From positions 1 through 39,261 of IMG/VR virus record IMGVR_UViG_3300028569_000077: a DNA stretch of 39,261 nucleotides. One strand, written 5' to 3'. Positions 7,390 to 15,633 of the stretch are shown here, one piece after another. The first letter of the stretch is position 1, and each line of letters starts with the position of its first letter. The notes under the pieces were generated by a model. That model saw only the letters and a list, made by a program, of their open reading frames with translations. It did no database searches and was not told the DNA's origin. This DNA comes from a virus. The position numbers and the translations under genes are program-made.

Positions 7390-7926
7390 TTAATTTGCGC
7401 ATAGATTAGCTATGCAGTTAATATTTGCTTTTAAAATTACTTCAATCTTTATTGCGATTGTTGAGTAGTCTATTTTTTGGGCGACCTCTTTCGGCGCAGC
7501 TCCATACCCACGCACGCGCATTGTTGCTTGTCTGCTTGTTGTTACCAATCGCAACGCTTCATCGCTTCCATTTTCAACAAGTGACTTTAAAATACGTTGG
7601 TAAATTTCAAAGTCGGCTCCAAAACTATCACAAGCAAGTTCATTTTTTCGCTTTGAAACAATTAAGTCAAAGTTAAAAGTATGCGTGTAAAGTTCGCCGC
7701 CACCTTTTAAATCATCATCTTCAGCAACTACGCTTAATGTTCGCAATAACCAAAATGATTGACCTCGGTAATTATCAATATTGTTTACCAATATCATTTG
7801 TCCATCCCTTTCGTAAACAGAATAATTGCCACTTTGCAAAACAGCTAAATTAAACGCGCGCTCAATTAGGCCGCTTGTAGCAATCTTGCTATTTCCGTAA
7901 GTAATTATTTGGGTCAGGATGTCCAT
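7390..7926 (-). CDS. Virion structural protein, probable head-tail or tail-completion protein
   Basis: A 178-residue soluble protein (MDILTQIITYGNSKIATSGL) that I cannot assign by motif. It is one of three closely spaced genes between the capsid and fibre genes: it starts 7 bases after the stop of the 187-residue gene and ends 8 bases before the fibre gene. That position and length are usual for tail-terminator or head-tail closure proteins. The function is inferred from position only. Confidence 0.55.
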   Translation of the reverse strand: MDILTQIITYGNSKIATSGLIERAFNLAVLQSGNYSVYERDGQMILVNNIDNYRGQSFWLLRTLSVVAEDDDLKGGGELYTHTFNFDLIVSKRKNELACDSFGADFEIYQRILKSLVENGSDEALRLVTTSRQATMRVRGYGAAPKEVAQKIDYSTIAIKIEVILKANINCIANLCAN

Positions 7927-7933
7927 TTACACA

Positions 7934-8497
7934 CTATGTAGTTGTAGTATTTATGTCTTCATTAATTTGTTTTGTAACTAAATCACCAAGCACTAACCCA
8001 AACAGTTCGCGCTCTTTATCATTTACGCCAAAAGTACGTCCGTATTTTTTATTAAGTCCTTTTACCTTTCCAAAGTTTTCAGGATTTTTTAAGGTTAACG
8101 CAACACGTAAATTACTTCCAAATGAAACTAAAGCAGAATTGAAATCACGAAACAATACTCCGTTTAATTCATAATTTGGGCGACCAACTTGCGATTTAAC
8201 ATCAGCCCAACCTCCAGCAAAATATCTTGTTTGAATTGGTTTGCCTCTTTTACCAATTGCGCTGCCTGCATTGCGTGGTAATGTCAACGGTTCAACCCAA
8301 ATTTCTTTAGTTGAATAATCTGCACTTGACGCTTTGTTTCCTGCAATATTTTCTAATTCAATAAATATTCTATTACTCATTTCATCTTGCACAGTTAAAG
8401 CCGCCTCCGTCAACGCATCATTAAATTTCTGCGATTCTGTTAATTCTAATAATCTTTTATTTAATTGTTCTATTGTCTGTGCCATATCCCGCGTCAT
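7934..8497 (-). CDS. Virion structural protein, possible head-tail connector
   Basis: A 187-residue protein. Its start overlaps the previous stop by one base (TAATG at 8495-8499). The N-terminus is helical (TIEQLNKRLLELTESQKFND), followed by SNRIFIELENIAGNKAS and a basic stretch (GSAIGKRGKPIQTRYFAGGW). The size and placement are similar to gp10-like tail-completion proteins, but the similarity is not strong enough to name it. An internal ATG at 8485 is an alternative start. Confidence 0.5.
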   Translation of the reverse strand: MTRDMAQTIEQLNKRLLELTESQKFNDALTEAALTVQDEMSNRIFIELENIAGNKASSADYSTKEIWVEPLTLPRNAGSAIGKRGKPIQTRYFAGGWADVKSQVGRPNYELNGVLFRDFNSALVSFGSNLRVALTLKNPENFGKVKGLNKKYGRTFGVNDKERELFGLVLGDLVTKQINEDINTTTT

Positions 8498-9495
8498 TAT
8501 GGTAATGAAATAGTATAACGTAAATTTTCCTTACAATAAAAACAATCGTCACCCGCAGGCAATCGCATATTAGTAAGCAACGTGTTTAACGCCTCATTAT
8601 ATTTCTGAGTAAAAAACTGATATTGAGATTTTAAATTTTCTTTATTATCAACACTATTATTTACTCTCTCATTTGGCGCAAAGTGAATTGCGTATTCTGT
8701 TATGTCAGCCGCAACTTTATAAAGTAATGGTAGGGCTGTAACTTGTGAAAGGGAGCAAAGCCATGATTGATAATTACATGTGATATTGTAATTTAATTGC
8801 ATACCGTAAGTGTTTCCAACGTTACTTAAAGTCCCTAAATCTGCACCACTTAAAACAAACCTAACCCCAACAACATCTGTATAGTCTGAACAGCTAATAA
8901 ATGAAGGCGGGCAACCATTTGTGCAAACATTTCTGTTAACGAGCGTGCGCGTTGAGGTAAAAAGTGATTCATAACCAATTACTATGTCGATGTCACGCCC
9001 TAAAGATTGAATAACTTCATTAAGTTGGCTCCAATCATTCGCCGTAACTGTTATGTCCTTAATTATTTTTTTTGTTCTGTAATCGAATATTTTAAGGGGA
9101 ATATTTCCCGTAGTATCAATATTCAATTTAATATCTTTTAAAGTGAGCGCAATAAATGAAGGCGAATCTTGTCTAATTCTAATTCCAACCCAATTACCAT
9201 CACCTAAAGCAGTATTGTTACCGCTTTGATTTGGAATGTAACCAATTGCAATATTTGCAATAATGGTAGTTCCTTTTATTCTTTTTGATAATTGAGCAAG
9301 CATTTCACTTGCCATTGCTTCCCCTGCGAATTCCAACTTATCATTAAATAAATCCAAGCCGCTTGAATAATTACTCCCTGCATATTGGTCTAACAATGCC
9401 AAATTCATTCCAATTTGATTGATGAATAATTTAGGTACGTAGTCTTGCGAACACGCCTCTTTTATTCCTATTATTTTTGAAAAGCAATTTGACAT
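8497..9495 (-). CDS. Virion structural protein following the capsid gene
   Basis: A 332-residue protein with no recognised family. It has several Cys residues, including a close group near the middle (NVCTNGCPPSFISC) and a C-terminal DDCFYCKEN. This could be a metal or disulfide site in a virion protein. It lies just downstream of the major capsid gene and is separated from it by a terminator-like hairpin at 9521-9558, so it is likely to be made at lower levels than capsid. A role as adaptor or decoration protein is an inference from position. Confidence 0.55.
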   Translation of the reverse strand: MSNCFSKIIGIKEACSQDYVPKLFINQIGMNLALLDQYAGSNYSSGLDLFNDKLEFAGEAMASEMLAQLSKRIKGTTIIANIAIGYIPNQSGNNTALGDGNWVGIRIRQDSPSFIALTLKDIKLNIDTTGNIPLKIFDYRTKKIIKDITVTANDWSQLNEVIQSLGRDIDIVIGYESLFTSTRTLVNRNVCTNGCPPSFISCSDYTDVVGVRFVLSGADLGTLSNVGNTYGMQLNYNITCNYQSWLCSLSQVTALPLLYKVAADITEYAIHFAPNERVNNSVDNKENLKSQYQFFTQKYNEALNTLLTNMRLPAGDDCFYCKENLRYTISLP

Positions 9496-9509
9496 GGTGT
9501 TTGTGTTTT

Positions 9510-9558
9510 AAAAATTTGAATGGTTGGGGGTAAGTACACGACAAACCCCCTCAAACCA
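9510..9558 (-). terminator. Terminator-like hairpin after the capsid gene (partial terminator)
   Basis: TGGTT/AACCA plus GGGGGT/ACCCCC stems (9521-9531 with 9545-9558) enclose a 13-base loop, with a 3-base bulge at 9551-9553. On the minus strand it is followed after six bases by five T residues. It could reduce read-through from the strongly expressed capsid gene. The remaining non-coding sequence between 9496 and 9603 shows no gene. Confidence 0.5.
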
Positions 9559-9603
9559 ATCAAACTATGAAATTTAATTTACTATGAATTAAATTATGCG
9601 TTT

Positions 9604-9702
9604 CTATGCGTTAAATTCGTACCCTTCGCCCGATTCGTATAAAAAGCCCGCTCCACTTTCAAACAGCTTGCCAATATACTCAATCGGGGCTATGAGTTTT
9701 TT
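9604..9702 (-). CDS. Predicted -1 frameshift extension of the major capsid protein (30 residues)
   Basis: The last sense codons of the capsid gene are GCA AAA AAC TCA before TAG. They contain the slippery heptamer A-AAA-AAC (plus-strand 9696-9702) in the exact phase used for -1 frameshifting. Slipping back one base opens a frame from 9696 to a TAG at 9604-9606. It encodes 30 residues, LIAPIEYIGKLFESGAGF followed by LYESGEGYEFNA. The extension has no ATG, GTG or TTG start of its own and is preceded by an in-frame stop, so it can be reached only by frameshift. The longer capsid form would have about 385 residues, comparable in principle to the T7 10A/10B pair. Confidence 0.65.
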   Translation of the reverse strand, partial: KKLIAPIEYIGKLFESGAGFLYESGEGYEFNA

Positions 9703-10760
9703 GCGCGGAAATGATTAATGTAATTAACTCCAAAGAAATTATCCCCTTCGTAGAACATATTAGAAGGTAGTGCAATTGTTTGAACATCTGCCGTTACAGA
9801 TATTTGCAAATTGCCTGGACACTCGTCTTTGAAAATAATATCAACAGGAACACCAGCGCGAGTGGAAGCGCTTAAACGAACGTAATTAGAACCCATTTGA
9901 GCAGCAGGAGGAAAACCATCTTTCCAACCAGCTAACTGATAAGAAAGCAATTGAATTGCACCAGGCACAGTTGAAAAAGCCTCGTTTTGACCACCAAAAG
10001 CAGCCGCAACGCGCTTGTCGTAAGCAAATGAAATACCGTAAAGTCTTAACAATTCTTGCATATTAAGACCAGAATTTGTGCAGCATCCTGCAAGGGCGCG
10101 TCTAAAGGCTGTGTTAATTGCGGCACCACCAAATCCAACAACTCCACCTGTGTAACCTGTCATCATTAAAGCTTGTTGCAATGTTTCTAACCATCCAGAT
10201 TGCTCTTGAGAAGATGCAATTCTTGTAGGCATTTCCAATACTTCCAAATTGGTAATTATACCGTCTGGATTTGGGGCAACATAGTAATCTTTTGCATCTT
10301 GAGAATATCCACCAACTAAAGCAAAGGTTTCTTCAGCAAGTCTTGTTGCAATAGCTCTATCAATTACATCTAAGTGAAGTGCTAATTTCTCATTTAATAT
10401 GCTTGAATTTCCGCTGCAATATTCTGCTAAATCTTCTGGTGTAAAAGATTCTCCTGAAGTAACAGGGTTTGCAGTGATTTCATATTCTGCCGTGTTATCG
10501 CCAATTGGATCGAAAGGACCGCAAACAGCAGCACCTTCAACAGCTTGTGATTCAGGTAAACGTGGGAAAAATGAAAGTTTAACCTTGCGCTTTTTTGCGC
10601 CGCCTGGAGAAACTAATTGTTTAATGTTACGTGTATTTAATTCGGAGTTAACAAACTCTAACTGAGGCAATGCTTCTTGAGCCATTTGAAAGCCAAAAGC
10701 ATCATTGATACCTGCCTGAATCGCAGGGCATTCTGAATAAATCTGATTTAATGCAGACAT
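9690..10760 (-). CDS. Major capsid protein
   Basis: A 356-residue protein (MSALNQIYSECPAIQAGIND). Evidence for capsid identity is contextual and compositional: it directly follows the scaffold-like gene, has its own promoter-like box and a long leader, and is bounded by a terminator upstream and a terminator-like hairpin downstream, as expected for a highly expressed virion gene. Length is usual for an HK97-fold capsid protein. The sequence is rich in Ala/Gly with an NYVRLSASTRAGVPVDIIF segment near the C-terminus. The gene ends in a -1 frameshift signal (see 9604-9702), giving a predicted minor extended form. Confidence 0.75.
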   Translation of the reverse strand: MSALNQIYSECPAIQAGINDAFGFQMAQEALPQLEFVNSELNTRNIKQLVSPGGAKKRKVKLSFFPRLPESQAVEGAAVCGPFDPIGDNTAEYEITANPVTSGESFTPEDLAEYCSGNSSILNEKLALHLDVIDRAIATRLAEETFALVGGYSQDAKDYYVAPNPDGIITNLEVLEMPTRIASSQEQSGWLETLQQALMMTGYTGGVVGFGGAAINTAFRRALAGCCTNSGLNMQELLRLYGISFAYDKRVAAAFGGQNEAFSTVPGAIQLLSYQLAGWKDGFPPAAQMGSNYVRLSASTRAGVPVDIIFKDECPGNLQISVTADVQTIALPSNMFYEGDNFFGVNYINHFRAKNS

Positions 10761-10858
10761 GATATGTAAATTTTATGAATTTGCGCTCCAATTAATGGCG
10801 GGGCGATTCACCACGATTTACATCATTTTTGCCGATGTAGGCACAATGTCCAATACTG

Positions 10859-10866
10859 CAAATATA
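10859..10866 (-). promoter_or_regulatory. Promoter -7 box (TATATTTG) for the major capsid gene
   Basis: On the minus strand TATATTTG is preceded at 16 bases by TTTTG, close to the TTTG-N19-TAnnTTTG pattern. It gives a leader of about 95 bases before the capsid ATG at 10760. It lies just beyond the terminator of the scaffold operon. Confidence 0.65.
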
Positions 10867-10883
10867 GAAAAAATATTAATTAC

Positions 10884-10926
10884 AAAATAAAAAAAGTGCA
10901 ACAGAATTAGAGTTCGATTGCACTTT
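10884..10926 (-). terminator. Rho-independent terminator after the scaffold gene
   Basis: A perfect 9-bp stem AAAGTGCAA/TTGCACTTT (10893-10901 with 10918-10926) with a 16-base loop. On the minus strand it is followed by a run of T residues. It separates the scaffold transcript from the capsid promoter at 10859. Confidence 0.85.
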
Positions 10927-10956
10927 AAAGCGTCAAAAGGTAATTGTTGCTTTATT

Positions 10957-11799
10957 TTAAAACTTCCCTGCGGCTCTCAAAGCTCTTGAAGATACATTTT
11001 GATTTGTTGCGGGCGGATTTCCTGCGGGCGGATTTCCTGCGGGCTTAGGTGTGAATACAGGTTTACCTCCGTGCGGCGATTCTGCAATAAGTTTATTTGC
11101 CGCGGCTTCAAGTTCAAAAATTTCTCCAAAATCCGCAAATTTACCCGCATTTTTCTTTGATTGAATGCGGCTATTTGTTGACCTATCAATTACAAATGGT
11201 TCGTCTTTTTCATCAAAATCAATTCCGTATTTCTTTTCAATGTTTGCATGAAAGCCATCAAGCATTAAAGTATTAATGTCAGATTTAAATTTTATATCCG
11301 CAATCTGTGACTTTTTATAGTCAGTAAGTTTAGCTTGTTTCTTTTCGGTTTTGTAAGTACCTTCAAGTGATGTGTACTGTTCTTGTAGACTTTTAGCAAG
11401 TTCTTGAGTGTCGGCTAACTTTTTTTGTTGGGCTGTGTATTTCTTTTCCCATTCTTTTGAAGCATCATCTCCGCCCGTGTTTAGCTTTTTAATTTGCTCA
11501 AATTGTTCTTTTACTTTTGTGGCTCCAAGTTTTAAGATATCCTCTAACTTTTTACCCTTAATTTCTTCACCTTCAAATTCAACACCGATTTCTTTAAATG
11601 TGCGCTTTGCTTCTGTTTCAAGTGCGCCCATACGTGAGCCAACTATCTTGCTTGCAATTACATCATCCTTTATCGCTTCACTTTTTAAAATAAAATCGGC
11701 TCCAAATTTATCTTTGGCAGCGTCAATCGTTTCTGTTTTTTCGGGGTCAATCCCGATAAATTGCAATATTTCAATTGCTTCTTCTGGTTTTATTGGCAT
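10957..11799 (-). CDS. Capsid scaffolding protein
   Basis: A 280-residue, highly charged, helix-rich protein. The middle part (about 60-165) is rich in Glu/Lys/Gln with heptad spacing (KEQFEQIKKL, EWEKKYTAQQKKLADTQELA), as in phage scaffolds of the minor-structural-GP20 type. A Pro/Gly repeat (PAGNPPAGNPPATN) and a basic tail (SSRALRAAGKF) end the protein; short basic C-termini often bind the capsid protein. It is located immediately before the capsid gene and ends in a strong terminator. Confidence 0.8.
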   Translation of the reverse strand: MPIKPEEAIEILQFIGIDPEKTETIDAAKDKFGADFILKSEAIKDDVIASKIVGSRMGALETEAKRTFKEIGVEFEGEEIKGKKLEDILKLGATKVKEQFEQIKKLNTGGDDASKEWEKKYTAQQKKLADTQELAKSLQEQYTSLEGTYKTEKKQAKLTDYKKSQIADIKFKSDINTLMLDGFHANIEKKYGIDFDEKDEPFVIDRSTNSRIQSKKNAGKFADFGEIFELEAAANKLIAESPHGGKPVFTPKPAGNPPAGNPPATNQNVSSRALRAAGKF

Positions 11800-11802
11800 G
11801 GT

Positions 11803-12093
11803 TTATAGATTGTTTAATTTGTCGGTTTCGTTTTCTTCATCTTCAGGTAAGGGCTGAAATTCATCTTCATTCAAAATAGCTTCAGCAGCAGGACTTGCAA
11901 CTTTGCGCGCTTTGGTTTGTTTTGGTTTTTCTTCAACTACTTTTTTCAGTTCATTTACAGGTGGCATTTCAAACTCCTCCAAAACAGACCAACCCATTCT
12001 TGAAAGATAGCCTGTTTTTTTTACAAGATGTTCGGGAAATTCCCTTTGCATTCCATCCGCATAACGGATACATAATATCATTTTTTCTGGCAT
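11803..12093 (-). CDS. Small hypothetical protein upstream of scaffold
   Basis: A 96-residue protein. The N-terminal half is compact (MILCIRYADGMQREFPEHLV), and the C-terminal half is very acidic and probably disordered (LNEDEFQPLPEDEENETDKL). It lies 3 bases before the scaffold gene and is therefore probably co-expressed with it from the promoter at 12135. I do not recognise a family; a head-assembly accessory role is an inference from position. Confidence 0.6.
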   Translation of the reverse strand: MPEKMILCIRYADGMQREFPEHLVKKTGYLSRMGWSVLEEFEMPPVNELKKVVEEKPKQTKARKVASPAAEAILNEDEFQPLPEDEENETDKLNNL

Positions 12094-12134
12094 TTTACAT
12101 AGTTTTTATGGTTTAGTTTGACATTAATTGGATA

Positions 12135-12142
12135 CAAATATA
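12135..12142 (-). promoter_or_regulatory. Promoter -7 box (TATATTTG) for the scaffold operon
   Basis: On the minus strand TATATTTG lies about 40 bases before the ATG at 12093, in the only gap between the MuF-like and scaffold genes. A matching -33 TTG at the standard distance is not clear. Confidence 0.5.
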
Positions 12143-12146
12143 CAAA

Positions 12147-13019
12147 TTATTGTTTATAATTACCATTATCAATATTTCTTTGTATAACTGACTGTGGAAC
12201 TACTCGAATATTTAACATATTTATTGAGTGTCTGCAATTCCACCCGCCTCTAAAACTAAAAATTGTACGCGAAGTAGTGCCTGCGATTTCCCCTTTCCAA
12301 TCGCCATTAGCCCATGATTCAATCTCTTTTTTGTGGTAATATTTACCCGCGCGTTCTTTGCAGAATGGTCTTGTTGTGTCAATAACGCTTCCTGCATATC
12401 TAAACCAAACCGCACCAACTTGTTCGGCAACTGCGGCTGAATATGAAGCATCCGCAACGGCTAAAGCTGTGGCTGAATTTGTCCGCACATTTGCAAGTAA
12501 CCTTCCATCCGAATCTTTTGTTCCAAGAACAAACTTTTTTAACTGTTTACGCGTTTCAAGTAAGCTATTTCCTGCACTTACATTTGCCGCTAATAATTCA
12601 ACAAACGGCTGGGTTAATCGTGCGGCCAATCCTTCACCAATCAATGTTGAAACTGCGTTATCTTTTGCTAATTGAACTAAATCTTTTTGTGCTTTATTCG
12701 GCTTAAACCCTTTCTCAATTTCTTTTGCAAGCCTATCTGATATTGTGGTCGCCTCATCAAATGAATTAACAAACGCTTTCATTGCTTTTTGAAAATCGGT
12801 ATTGTTAATAGATTCTTTTAGCGTGTCAATTACTTTGTAAAGTATGCGGATATTTTTGTTATTAACTACAATTTTACCATCAACAGTTTCAAATTTATCA
12901 ATTTGCTCTTGTACTTGCTCCCAAATATAAAGTTGTGATTTTACCGCAGCTTCGCCCAATTTCTCAGGCTCATTCTCCAGTATTTCAATCTTTTTTTTTA
13001 TTAGTTCGTCAATAGTCAT
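12147..13019 (-). CDS. Phage head morphogenesis protein (MuF / SPP1 gp7-like)
   Basis: A 290-residue protein. The C-terminal domain carries the typical minor-head-protein pattern. It starts near residue 185 with ADASYSAAVAEQVGAVWFRY, continues with DTTRPFCKERAGKYYHKKEI, ESWANGDWKG and IFSFRGGWNCRH, and ends with a short tail. Two Cys and two His residues in these motifs (FCKERAGKYYH and NCRH) are the usual putative metal site. The gene starts 2 bases after the portal stop, the expected order portal, MuF, scaffold, capsid. It probably acts inside the procapsid. Confidence 0.85.
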   Translation of the reverse strand: MTIDELIKKKIEILENEPEKLGEAAVKSQLYIWEQVQEQIDKFETVDGKIVVNNKNIRILYKVIDTLKESINNTDFQKAMKAFVNSFDEATTISDRLAKEIEKGFKPNKAQKDLVQLAKDNAVSTLIGEGLAARLTQPFVELLAANVSAGNSLLETRKQLKKFVLGTKDSDGRLLANVRTNSATALAVADASYSAAVAEQVGAVWFRYAGSVIDTTRPFCKERAGKYYHKKEIESWANGDWKGEIAGTTSRTIFSFRGGWNCRHSINMLNIRVVPQSVIQRNIDNGNYKQ

Positions 13020-13021
13020 TA

Positions 13022-14908
13022 CTACACAATAACATCAGCGCGCATATTTGTCGGAGGCGTTTCAACAAGTTTTTTAGCTAAATCAACCAATTGCGTTTTT
13101 TGCTCCTCCATACTTAAATTAAAGAACCTTTCATTTGCGTCATGCAATTGATAAATTAAAACAAGTCCAGAATTATGCACAATATCCATCCATTTTTCAG
13201 CAGTTCCGCTTGCAATTCTAAGTGCAATTTCTTCTTGTGTGTTTCCAAGTAACAAATCTGTATTAAGTAATAAATCGTAAGCTGATGCTTGTAACGGATC
13301 TGTCTTTGAAATTGACATCAAGTAAGCAGAATAAAGTTGATACATTATAAAAGGTGCAACTCCGCTTAATTTAGCTTCATTAATTGCATCTAAATAGTCA
13401 GATGGTGTATTAATATCAAAACTTGTCGGCTCTGTACCGTAAACATTAACCGCACCTCCCGTTCTTTGGATGGAAATGTAATCTAAAACCTTAAATGCAA
13501 CTTTAAATGTTTGGCTGTTGATAGGCTTAATAAATGCGTATGTTGAGCGTAATTTATTTAAAGACCCCGTTGCGGTTGTGCTTTCATTTCCTGCAACTTT
13601 TGCATCACTATCGTTTAAGTGTACAATTTTGCGCGCTCTAATTTCATTGTCCGCAATTTCTTTTTTCAAGAATTCAACCGTTTCTGTGGATGGGCTGACA
13701 TACTGAATTGGCGCTGTTGTTAATTTATCTCCATTTCCAAAAACATCTTCAGGGTTTATTAGCAATTCACCAAGAGGAGATATGCGAGGTACACTTCCTC
13801 GCCCTTTACAAGCTGGACATGTGTTTTTAGTTCCTGTTTCGCTTAATATATAACCATTATCACACTTTGCTCCGTCAATTTCAAAATCACAAATTGAACC
13901 AAGCATTATTCGGTATGGATAAATGCATTTAGTCTTTGCAATGTTTAAATTATTTTGGTCAAGTAATACCAAATCTAAAATGTCAGAAACAAAGCTAAAT
14001 GCGCTATCAAAAACAACTTTATCATTCACATAATTTGGAACACCTCCCAACTGTTGAACAGGAACTTCACCGCATAAATGCTCAAAGTAAATAACTTGCT
14101 CACTAAATTTAAAATCAACACGTTTGCCCGTTTGTTCAATTCGGTAAATGTAAGTGTCATCAAACAAGTAAAGCACTTGCCCTATTCTTTTAGGCTTATC
14201 ATTTTCAAGCACTACTGAATATTCATTTGGTGATAAAAACAAATAGTAATGCTCACCTTTTCCAATAGTGTTTTTACATGAAAAATAATAAGGTAATGGC
14301 TTTACCATTTCATCAGACATCACAATATCGCCCGCCTCATTTGTTGTTGTAGGTATTTCGTAAGGCATTACGGCAATATATCCGTTTGCATCTTTTTGAG
14401 CAAGTGGGATTTCGTATTGCAGTATCCAATTATAAAATGAATTGTAAATTGGTAAGTAATACTCTAAATAATCTTCAAAGTCTTTTACTTTTGCTTCATC
14501 ACCTTCAAATCTTAATGAGTAATTTGAACGGTTCGCCCCTCGTGATAATGTGCTTATAAAATCTTGCCAAACTGGTAGTGTAACACTTTTAAAAGTTTGT
14601 TTTATGTATTCTAATTCTTCAGTAGTTTGATTTGGAGTGCGTAAATTAAAAAGTCTTTCGGGAAATAACGCGCGTCTTGTATGCGGCTCAATTGATTGCA
14701 TTTGCTGAACTACATAATTGTAACCAACCCAATACTCAGGTAATTGATTAGGAATGGTGTTAGTATTAACTGCATCGCTTGACGGGAACAAAGCATTAAG
14801 GGATTTAATCATACCGCCGTACTGCTTTTGTGCTTGCGCCTGCGCCCAATCTTTTGTATGCTCAACATAGCGGTCAACTATGGCTGTTATTTCCTCTGTT
14901 GTTAGCAT
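13022..14908 (-). CDS. Portal protein
   Basis: A 628-residue protein located between the small Cys-rich gene and the MuF-like gene. Length, position and motifs (YWVGYNYVVQQM near the N-terminus, RARKIVHLNDSDAKVAGNES near 430) fit a large portal. A Cys-rich insertion near residues 350-385 has CDFEIDGAKCDNGY and TCPACKGRG, a likely zinc-binding loop of the CxxCxGxG kind, which is unusual in portals. The portal forms the dodecameric channel at the capsid vertex and contacts terminase. Confidence 0.75.
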   Translation of the reverse strand: MLTTEEITAIVDRYVEHTKDWAQAQAQKQYGGMIKSLNALFPSSDAVNTNTIPNQLPEYWVGYNYVVQQMQSIEPHTRRALFPERLFNLRTPNQTTEELEYIKQTFKSVTLPVWQDFISTLSRGANRSNYSLRFEGDEAKVKDFEDYLEYYLPIYNSFYNWILQYEIPLAQKDANGYIAVMPYEIPTTTNEAGDIVMSDEMVKPLPYYFSCKNTIGKGEHYYLFLSPNEYSVVLENDKPKRIGQVLYLFDDTYIYRIEQTGKRVDFKFSEQVIYFEHLCGEVPVQQLGGVPNYVNDKVVFDSAFSFVSDILDLVLLDQNNLNIAKTKCIYPYRIMLGSICDFEIDGAKCDNGYILSETGTKNTCPACKGRGSVPRISPLGELLINPEDVFGNGDKLTTAPIQYVSPSTETVEFLKKEIADNEIRARKIVHLNDSDAKVAGNESTTATGSLNKLRSTYAFIKPINSQTFKVAFKVLDYISIQRTGGAVNVYGTEPTSFDINTPSDYLDAINEAKLSGVAPFIMYQLYSAYLMSISKTDPLQASAYDLLLNTDLLLGNTQEEIALRIASGTAEKWMDIVHNSGLVLIYQLHDANERFFNLSMEEQKTQLVDLAKKLVETPPTNMRADVIV

Positions 14909-14909
14909 T

Positions 14910-15065
14910 TTACTTTAATTTAGCAATTACTTTTATTTGCGTCTTGCTTTCAGTAGCACCAGCCCAATTGCAGCCGCCTTTTTTGCCGCCACAGTTGTAA
15001 AATAAACGGTTTATTGGTGCTTTGTAATTGCCTCTTGGGCGTTTAGGTTTCTTTTTAGTTGACAT
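14910..15065 (-). CDS. Small basic Cys-containing protein between methyltransferase and portal
   Basis: A 51-residue protein (MSTKKKPKRPRGNYKAPINR) encoded in the 159-base gap between two larger genes. Its ATG is 2 bases after the methyltransferase stop and its TAA is 1 base before the portal ATG, so tight packing supports it strongly. The N-terminus is very basic. NCGGKKGGCNW holds two Cys residues that could bind metal or form a disulfide. No family is recognised; a DNA-binding or virion role is possible. Confidence 0.7.
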   Translation of the reverse strand: MSTKKKPKRPRGNYKAPINRLFYNCGGKKGGCNWAGATESKTQIKVIAKLK

Positions 15066-15067
15066 AT

Positions 15068-15625
15068 CTATGCTTTTGTTATTAAAGTTAATCCTCTATT
15101 ATAGGGTGTTTGTAGTTTAATTATGTTGTATCCGTAATTTTCAATATATTCCATTAACCTTGCAACGTCTTCAATATGATGAGTGTCATGGTATACAATT
15201 ACACCCGCAGGTGCAAGCCACTTTTCAACAATCTTCCATTCAGGTAAAATGTGCTGCCAATGGTGCATTGAGTCTACAAATATAAAATCAAATTTATCGC
15301 TAAATCCTTTGTAGGTGGAGGAATCGGATGAACTACCTTTTATAAAATCAAATGCACTACCTCTATGTTGAGTGCCCGCCCAATTATGAGTGCGAAAATC
15401 TTCAATGTCAACGCCTGCAAAATATGAATCTTTCGGCATATTTTCAATGATTTTTACACTTGTTTCACCTTGAAAAACACCAATTTCAAGCGCACGTTTA
15501 GGTTTAATCATAGCAACTAAAGCCCCTATAAACTCACAAACTTCGGGTTCGCTATTCCATAAGTGGCGCTCGCCCCCCTCAACTTCTTTTGCCATTGCCT
15601 TAACCTGTTCGCTGCTTAGTTCCAT
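15068..15625 (-). CDS. Class I SAM-dependent methyltransferase
   Basis: A 185-residue protein of the Methyltransf_24 type. The SAM-binding motif I is ALEIGVFQGETSV (residues 45-57), an acidic residue follows strand 2 (GVDIED, 71-76), and FIFVDSMHHW (115-123) and VIVYHDTHH (142-150) provide the usual metal/His site of this family. It directly follows the glycosyltransferase gene, so the two probably modify the same substrate, for example a glycan that is then O-methylated. The substrate is not evident. Genes of this kind are not needed for virion assembly, but here they sit between the tail tube and portal genes. Confidence 0.85.
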   Translation of the reverse strand: MELSSEQVKAMAKEVEGGERHLWNSEPEVCEFIGALVAMIKPKRALEIGVFQGETSVKIIENMPKDSYFAGVDIEDFRTHNWAGTQHRGSAFDFIKGSSSDSSTYKGFSDKFDFIFVDSMHHWQHILPEWKIVEKWLAPAGVIVYHDTHHIEDVARLMEYIENYGYNIIKLQTPYNRGLTLITKA

Positions 15626-15633
15626 TCGTTATT

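Noticed and set aside
11408-11857. 149-residue open frame on the plus strand, antisense to the scaffold gene
   Set aside because: It is the mirror of a Lys/Glu-rich coding sequence (giving Phe/Ser-rich product), lies against the operon direction and has no motif.
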